From Paenibacillus lupini (GTDB lineage: Bacteria > Bacillota > Bacilli > Paenibacillales > Paenibacillaceae), in NCBI RefSeq assembly GCF_011761355.1, contig NZ_JAASRW010000001.1, positions 1,115,867 through 1,179,866 on the forward strand: a stretch of 64,000 nt of DNA. The letters are read 5' to 3'. Position numbers and translations under genes: made by a program. The notes beneath the pieces are model-generated. The model made no database searches, was not told the origin of the DNA, and saw only the letters and a list, made by a program, of their open reading frames with translations. Of this stretch, positions 61,488 to 64,000 are shown one piece after another (positions within the stretch are counted from its first letter, which is position 1; each line of letters begins with the position of its first letter).

Positions 61488-61870
61488 AAGATAACCTCTC
61501 CACAGTTGTTCAACGATACAAATTAATGGTCTATTTATTATTATACATTATATCTTTATGTCCCAAAATTCGACTTTCAGTACATGTTTATATAGAAGTA
61601 AATAATGTTACAAAATTCACTCAAAAACTTTTGGCTGCCTAAGTAGAAACAATTGGCAGATCTGAACGAGCTTTTTGAGCATACGGAGCGCGCTGTAGTA
61701 GAGTCTTAATGTCCTTCGTCTCAAATAGCTTGATTCAATAAATTATTAGGAAAACATTCAAGACAATATTCCTGCCGCGGCCATCGATCAATAGACATGA
61801 ACTCGAGCACCTGCTCGTACACTGTAATAATGAGCTTGTTCGATGACAGCTTGCCGTGGAGGTGTAAATG
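61488..61870. other. Gene-free stretch of about 380 bp
   Basis: No gene is supported on either strand; a minus-strand frame here overlaps the next gene and is taken as a shadow. No promoter stands out. Confidence 0.5.
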
Positions 61871-62236
61871 ATGAAAATTAAGTCCGGCGGATTCGAAGCA
61901 GTGTATCACGGCCGCGTACTGGCCTATGGGATGAATCCGATCGAAATTGTATTGTCGGAAGAGAGCGATCCGCTGACATTCGTGTTTTGTATTGAACACG
62001 AATCGGAACGAGACGACTTCATGACGGATATTCGGCTGGTCCGTTACAACGAAGTCCGCATCGCCTGCGTTAATTTTCCGCGAGGCAAGCCGATCGGTAA
62101 TCAAGATATGATTCAGCTCGGCGTGTTGAACAACCGCAAACTATCGTTGCGTTATGAAGTGACTATTAATTACGATGCGACGTCTTGGGCGTTGGCCTTT
62201 ACTTTCTTTGCAGGAGAGGGGGTCGTGCCGGTATGA
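61871..62236 (+). CDS. Small beta-rich protein (DUF6864-like), first of a pair
   Basis: A 121-aa protein, KIKSGGFEAVYHGRVLAYG ... CVNFPRGKPIG ... LGVLNNRKLSLRYEV, with alternating beta strands and no membrane segment. From memory it resembles the family named DUF6864; this is tentative. GGAGGTG favours ATG 61871 over 61868. The stop overlaps the next start (ATGA), so the pair is co-translated. Confidence 0.65.
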   Translation: MKIKSGGFEAVYHGRVLAYGMNPIEIVLSEESDPLTFVFCIEHESERDDFMTDIRLVRYNEVRIACVNFPRGKPIGNQDMIQLGVLNNRKLSLRYEVTINYDATSWALAFTFFAGEGVVPV

Positions 62237-62547
62237 ACAAGATCGAAATTCAGGACCCGAAGGTAGCCAGTAAGATCATCGCCGCGAACGCGGAGAACGA
62301 CAAGCGCAAAGCAGAGCTCGGCTTTCTTGGCAAATTCTTTGGTTCAGGCGAGAACGTGCGCTTGTATATCGTCGGTACGATCACGCTCGGGGTGCTTCTC
62401 ATCGCGCTGGTCTATACACTGATCCCCGACCAATATCGTTCTCCCGACTTCGGTTTAAAGGAAATGTGGACGCTCGTGGTACTTCCTGTTGAATCGACAA
62501 TAATCGGTTACTTGATAGGATCGAGGTCGAAAGAAAACGGAGGCTAG
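62233..62547 (+). CDS. Two-helix membrane protein, second of a pair
   Basis: A 104-aa protein: polar head (NKIEIQDPKVASKIIAANAE), helix 1 VRLYIVGTITLGVLLIALVYTL, short loop, helix 2 WTLVVLPVESTIIGYLIGS, tail SKENGG. The ATG overlaps the previous stop. Holin-like size and layout, but without lysis neighbours; more likely the membrane part of a small two-protein system. Function unknown. Confidence 0.65.
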   Translation: MNKIEIQDPKVASKIIAANAENDKRKAELGFLGKFFGSGENVRLYIVGTITLGVLLIALVYTLIPDQYRSPDFGLKEMWTLVVLPVESTIIGYLIGSRSKENGG

Positions 62548-62743
62548 TCATGCATATTTGCGAGGGGCTCTTAGTGATTAAGCTGTTCAAGGCTATTTAC
62601 AATATTGTAATCGTACTTTTATAGATATTACGGAATCTGTTAATTGTGTGATACTATTTGCAGGGAGATTTATAAACCCTGCCTTTTTGTGTTGATATTC
62701 ATCAGATAATGTTGTCGAACGACAAGAACATATATACAACGAA

Positions 62744-62772
62744 AGTTGCATAATCTGTGGCTTTTTATTTTA
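62744..62772 (+). terminator. Degenerate terminator of the GTCGCA/TGCGGC group
   Basis: AGTTGCA (62744-62750) and TGTGGCT (62756-62762), then TTTTATTTTATG. Two G-U pairs weaken it. Confidence 0.6.
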
Positions 62773-62773
62773 T

Positions 62774-62854
62774 GTATAGAAGTTCTTGTCGTGAGCTCAA
62801 GATAAGAACTTCTATACCAAGCCGTATTAGAACAAGAACTTCTATACCAAGCCG
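62774..62854. repeat. Hairpin repeat with duplicated arm
   Basis: GTATAGAAGTTCTTGTC (62774-62790) pairs with GATAAGAACTTCTATAC (62801-62817), one G-U. The right arm plus CCAAGCCG is duplicated: AAGAACTTCTATACCAAGCC occurs at 62804 and 62834. It is the best-preserved member of the dispersed hairpin family. Confidence 0.85.
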
Positions 62855-62883
62855 GTTGCCCAAAATGTACAACTAGTTATTAA

Positions 62884-63256
62884 GCTCCCTCGAAATGATT
62901 CAATTTCCTCACTCAGACTCATGAATTCGCAGGATTTCATCCTATAGTTAAATTGAAGAAAAGGATGAGGGAAGAGCCGGTGGCTAGAAGATTGGCGAAT
63001 GGGCATGAGGAAATAAGGGTACATTGAAATTACCCATATTGTTCCATTATGTGCACGTCTCCACTTCGCCTTAGCGATTATCGCTCCCATGTCTCAACGG
63101 GTCATAGCCCTTTCATTCCTTCGTCACATCTTAACTAAGGGGTGGAGGTCGGTCTTTCTAACGGAACGGGTCATAGCCCTTTTGCGTAACGCATCCCGAT
63201 ACTCCGTGCTTCTTGTTATCCTGCGAATGCTTGAGTCGGTGAGGTAGAATCAACTT
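62884..63256 (-). mobile_element. IS110 3' non-coding end, candidate bridge-RNA region
   Basis: Downstream of the transposase. GACTCATGAATTCGCAGGAT (62916-62935) and ATCCTGCGAATGCTTGAGTC (63218-63237) form inverted repeats around about 280 nt. Inside, AACGGGTCATAGCCCTTT occurs twice (63096-63113, 63165-63182). The outer end AGCTCCCTCG is shared with 58349. Known IS1111-group elements carry their bridge RNA in this position; the assignment is by analogy. Confidence 0.6.
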
Positions 63257-64000
63257 TTATGCTGCCTGTGGGAAAACTCTGGTTGAATCATAGGCTTCGT
63301 TGCTTTTCGCAAGACCGACAAGCATACGCGCCACTTTACCACATAATTTCATGATAGATTTCATTTTCTTAAGTTTCTTTTTCTTTACGTTGTAATGATG
63401 TAAAGCTTGAACCTCTGGATTCGTCATTACCATACACATCGTCATAAGATAGAGGAAATGCCTTAGTCGAGGGCGACCGCGTTTGCTTAAGACCATCTTT
63501 CCTTTCCATTTCCCTGAGCTTGCTTCGGCTATATTTAATCCAGCATGTCGCAACAGGGCATTTCCGTGCGCATAACCGCTGAGATCACCGGCTTCACCGA
63601 GAATACCAGCAAGACTTGTTACACTGACACCTTGTATTTCAAGCAGTTTTTGTGCATATGGAATACGCTTGAGAATGAGCTGGAGTTCATCCTTAATCTT
63701 TTCAAGCTGGCGCTGCGCCAGGTCGTATTCTTCGAGCAAGTGCTGAAGATGAAGCTTGTAAGCATGGAGTGCCTGAGTAGTGCCGACGCTGCATTTAGCG
63801 AGTGCAATGAGCAGATCCGCTCGTTTAATCCCAGCATGACGCTTCATAAATTGCTTCCACCCGGAAATGACTTGCTCCCTCGTTAACCGACGGGCTTCAC
63901 TCGGCAAGGGAAAGAGTCTGAGCGTTGCAATTGCACTGGCGCAGGTAAGGATTTTAAAAACTTGACGAAGTTCGGGAAAGACAATGTCTACCCAACGATG
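63257..64000 (-). CDS. IS110-family transposase, partial (runs off the edge)
   Basis: The last 248 residues of a DEDD/serine recombinase of the IS110 family. HRWVDIVFPELRQVF leads into the coiled linker (YKLHLQHLLEEYDLAQRQ), then the Tnp20 domain with IQGVSVTSLAGILGEAGDL, LLRHAGLNIAEASSGK (catalytic Ser region) and KRGRPRLRHFLYLMTM. The frame is intact to the window edge; the N-terminal RuvC-like half lies outside. It reads through 63907 (a GTG there is internal). Divergent in sequence from the remnant at 56381, so two different elements are present. Confidence 0.92.
   Translation of the reverse strand, partial: HRWVDIVFPELRQVFKILTCASAIATLRLFPLPSEARRLTREQVISGWKQFMKRHAGIKRADLLIALAKCSVGTTQALHAYKLHLQHLLEEYDLAQRQLEKIKDELQLILKRIPYAQKLLEIQGVSVTSLAGILGEAGDLSGYAHGNALLRHAGLNIAEASSGKWKGKMVLSKRGRPRLRHFLYLMTMCMVMTNPEVQALHHYNVKKKKLKKMKSIMKLCGKVARMLVGLAKSNEAYDSTRVFPQAA

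Noticed and set aside
61721..62104. Minus-strand 127-codon frame
   Set aside because: It overlaps the well-supported pair at 61871-62547 and shows no ribosome site or family motif.

Overview
The window looks like a chromosomal segment of a spore-forming, low-to-moderate-GC Firmicute close to Paenibacillus or Cohnella. The evidence is a complete GerA/GerC/GerB germinant-receptor operon, strong GGAGG ribosome sites with frequent TTG/GTG starts, MocR/PdxR, CsoR, TetR and MerR regulators, secreted SLH-like, dockerin-like and BIG2 proteins, and an IS110-family element. No rRNA, tRNA, CRISPR array or prophage was seen. Genus is an inference.

Layout. 1-3.7 kb: 3' part of a biotin operon (bioB-bioF-bioH-bioC, overlapping genes). 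4-6 kb: secreted dockerin-like protein. 6-12.8 kb: VOC protein, MocR regulator facing a deleted MFS gene, epimerase, hybrid PAS histidine kinase, kinase-like protein and SMI1/KNR4 protein. 12.8-16.6 kb: first tetR-SDR module (tetR broken), MBL hydrolase, ArsR-MFS pair. 16.9-18 kb: two membrane-anchored proteins, the second frameshifted. 18.2-23 kb: GC-rich SWIM-SNF2 pair. 23-26 kb: nonsense-broken GNAT, then an ABC exporter and a CsoR-type repressor sharing one operator type. 26-30 kb: small enzymes and kinases. 30.2-33 kb: second, intact tetR-SDR-cupin module and a SnoaL-like protein. 33-36 kb: a 700-bp gene-free stretch, then two coupled Gfo/Idh/MocA dehydrogenases. 36-39.7 kb: ger operon with a sigma-G-like promoter. 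40-45.5 kb: decayed region with gene relics and hairpin repeats around an SLH-like secreted protein. 45.5-48.5 kb: SDR and MerR genes, divergent, with two 19-bp-spacer promoters, then AraC and VOC genes. 48.7-52.9 kb: BIG2 secreted protein and a ZTP-riboswitch-controlled AICAR transformylase. 53-64 kb: frameshifted glycosyltransferase, DUF2935 protein, IS110 remnants, methyltransferase, TetR-monooxygenase pair, a small two-gene module, and an IS110 transposase running off the right edge.

The genes mostly form small regulator-plus-target units, and several can be read at operator level: TAGACA-N12-TGTCTA in front of both SDR modules, CCCC-N4-GGGG inside both CsoR-linked promoters, twin 19-bp spacers between MerR and its SDR, and an ACTnAACGnnCGTTnAGT-type box before tetR and before the monooxygenase. 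A second theme is decay: at least a dozen pseudogenes, most of them with a single identifiable lesion, lie among dispersed hairpin/terminator repeats. The most novel-looking structures are the IS110 non-coding ends bracketed by inverted repeats (candidate bridge-RNA loci) and the paired tetR-SDR modules in which one regulator may now serve two loci.
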